Positions 6,162-6,949 of a DNA stretch of 6,949 bases are shown here, piece after piece. Every line of letters begins with the position of its first letter. Position 1 is the first letter of the stretch. This stretch comes from Acidimicrobiia bacterium (GTDB taxonomy: Bacteria; Actinomycetota; Acidimicrobiia; Acidimicrobiales; AC-14). Location: NCBI GenBank assembly GCA_019243595.1, contig JAFAUA010000395.1, positions 1 to 6,949 of the forward strand, given 5' to 3'. A model generated the notes under the pieces. The model was not told the origin of the DNA, did no database searches, and was given only the letters and a program-made list of their open reading frames with translations. The position numbers were made by a program, and so were the translations under genes.

Positions 6162-6949
6162 ATGGACTTCGAGATCCCCGCCGATATCGCCGCCCTGCTC
6201 GAGCGCATCGACGAGTTCATCGCCACGGAGATCAAGCCGCTGGAGGAGCAGGACGACAACATCCGCTTCTTCGACCACCGCCGAGAGCACGCCCGCACCG
6301 ATTGGGACAACGGCGGCGTGCCCCGCCGGGAGTGGTACGAGCTGCTCGGCGAGATGCGTCGGCGCGCCGACGCCGCCGGCCTGCTGCGTTGGGCGTTGCC
6401 CGCGGAGCTCGGCGGCTCCGATGGCTCCAACCTCGGCATGGCGATCATCCGCGAGCACCTGGCGGCCAAGGGCCTCGGGTTGCACAACGACCTCCAGAAC
6501 GAGTCGTCGATCGTCGGCAACTTCCCGAGCGTCCTCATGGTGCTCAACGCGGGCACGCCCGAGCAGAAGAAGTGGTGCGAGGCGATGCTCACCGGAGAGA
6601 TGCGCATCGCCTTCGGGCTCACCGAACCGGACCACGGTTCCGACGCCACGTGGCTCGAGACCACTGCAGTCCGCGACGGCGACGAGTGGGTGATCACCGG
6701 GGCCAAGCGCTTCAACACCGGCCTCGACATCGCCACCCACGACATGGTGTTCGCCCGCACGTCGGGCGACCCGGGTGACGCCTACGGCATCACCTGCTTC
6801 GTCGTGCCTACCGACGCCAAGGGCTTCGACGTCGAGTTCATGTGGTGGACGTTCAACATGCCGTCTGAGCATGCCGAGCTCACACTGCACGACGTGCGCG
6901 TCGGTGACGACGCCATCCTCGGCGGCGAGGGCCGCGGCCTGGAGATGGC
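6162..6949 (+). CDS. Acyl-CoA dehydrogenase family protein, 3' truncated by the window
   Basis: The first 262 residues of a flavoprotein that would normally be about 380-420 long; the reading frame is open to the right edge. It starts at the ATG directly after the TAG of the hydratase gene (TAGATG), with AGAGGA at 6145-6150 as ribosome-binding site. The N-terminal helical domain (IDEFIATEIKPLEEQ, 16-30) is followed by a charged insertion (DDNIRFFDHRREHARTDWDN, 31-50). Next come ALPAELGGSDGSNLGMAI (78-95), a loop rich in polar residues (GLGLHNDLQNESSIVGN, 104-120) and the flavin/substrate-binding strand FGLTEPDHGSDA (151-162). WVITGAKRFNTG (176-187) opens the beta middle domain. These match the FadE/acyl-CoA dehydrogenase fold, which makes a trans-2-enoyl-CoA and passes electrons to electron-transfer flavoprotein. 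The catalytic glutamate and the C-terminal helical domain are outside the window, so activity and substrate class cannot be judged. The insertion and the HNDLQNESS loop suggest the ACAD10/11-like branch; that is an inference. Confidence 0.95.
   Translation, partial: MDFEIPADIAALLERIDEFIATEIKPLEEQDDNIRFFDHRREHARTDWDNGGVPRREWYELLGEMRRRADAAGLLRWALPAELGGSDGSNLGMAIIREHLAAKGLGLHNDLQNESSIVGNFPSVLMVLNAGTPEQKKWCEAMLTGEMRIAFGLTEPDHGSDATWLETTAVRDGDEWVITGAKRFNTGLDIATHDMVFARTSGDPGDAYGITCFVVPTDAKGFDVEFMWWTFNMPSEHAELTLHDVRVGDDAILGGEGRGLEM

Noticed and set aside
5265..6890. 541-codon leftward open frame opposite the acyl-CoA genes
   Set aside because: Val/Gly/His/Arg-rich shadow of two well-recognised genes on the plus strand; it ends inside the gap before the hydratase.

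Overview
The window is very GC-rich, with G or C at most third codon positions. The gene families (a bacterial SNF2 helicase with its SNF2-associated domain, an Ala/Lys-tailed small basic protein, stand-alone fatty-acid catabolism genes) suggest a chromosome segment of a high-GC actinobacterium. An Acidimicrobiia-like lineage is my guess from protein style, not something shown here. I see no phage, insertion sequence, CRISPR array, tRNA or rRNA. The coding density looks like ordinary chromosome.

Layout: the left two thirds are read leftward. From right to left they hold a large SNF2-family helicase (stop at 1588), a 110-residue basic protein coupled to it through a 3-base ATGTGA overlap, a strong inverted repeat (1200-1250), a divergent ketol-acid reductoisomerase-like gene (202-1176), and the first 52 codons of a stomatin/slipin-type membrane protein that runs off the left edge. 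The right third is read rightward from a divergent intergenic region (4729-4935). It holds a 99-residue protein with an SH3-like N-terminal half and a histone-H1-like AAPAKKK repeat tail, then an enoyl-CoA hydratase/isomerase, and an acyl-CoA dehydrogenase that starts directly after the hydratase stop and runs off the right edge.

How the parts may work together: the helicase, its small coupled partner and the divergently transcribed Lys-rich protein are all plausible nucleic-acid handling proteins around one control region. The hydratase and dehydrogenase form a tight pair for acyl-CoA oxidation. The reductoisomerase-like gene stands without ilvB/ilvN neighbours and has lost residues that are normally catalytic, so a direct role in branched-chain amino-acid synthesis is doubtful. 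No stretch longer than 300 bases lacks a gene. I did not find a clearly new multi-gene system. The best leads are the altered reductoisomerase, the long hairpin beside it, the coupled basic protein and the H1-like tail protein.
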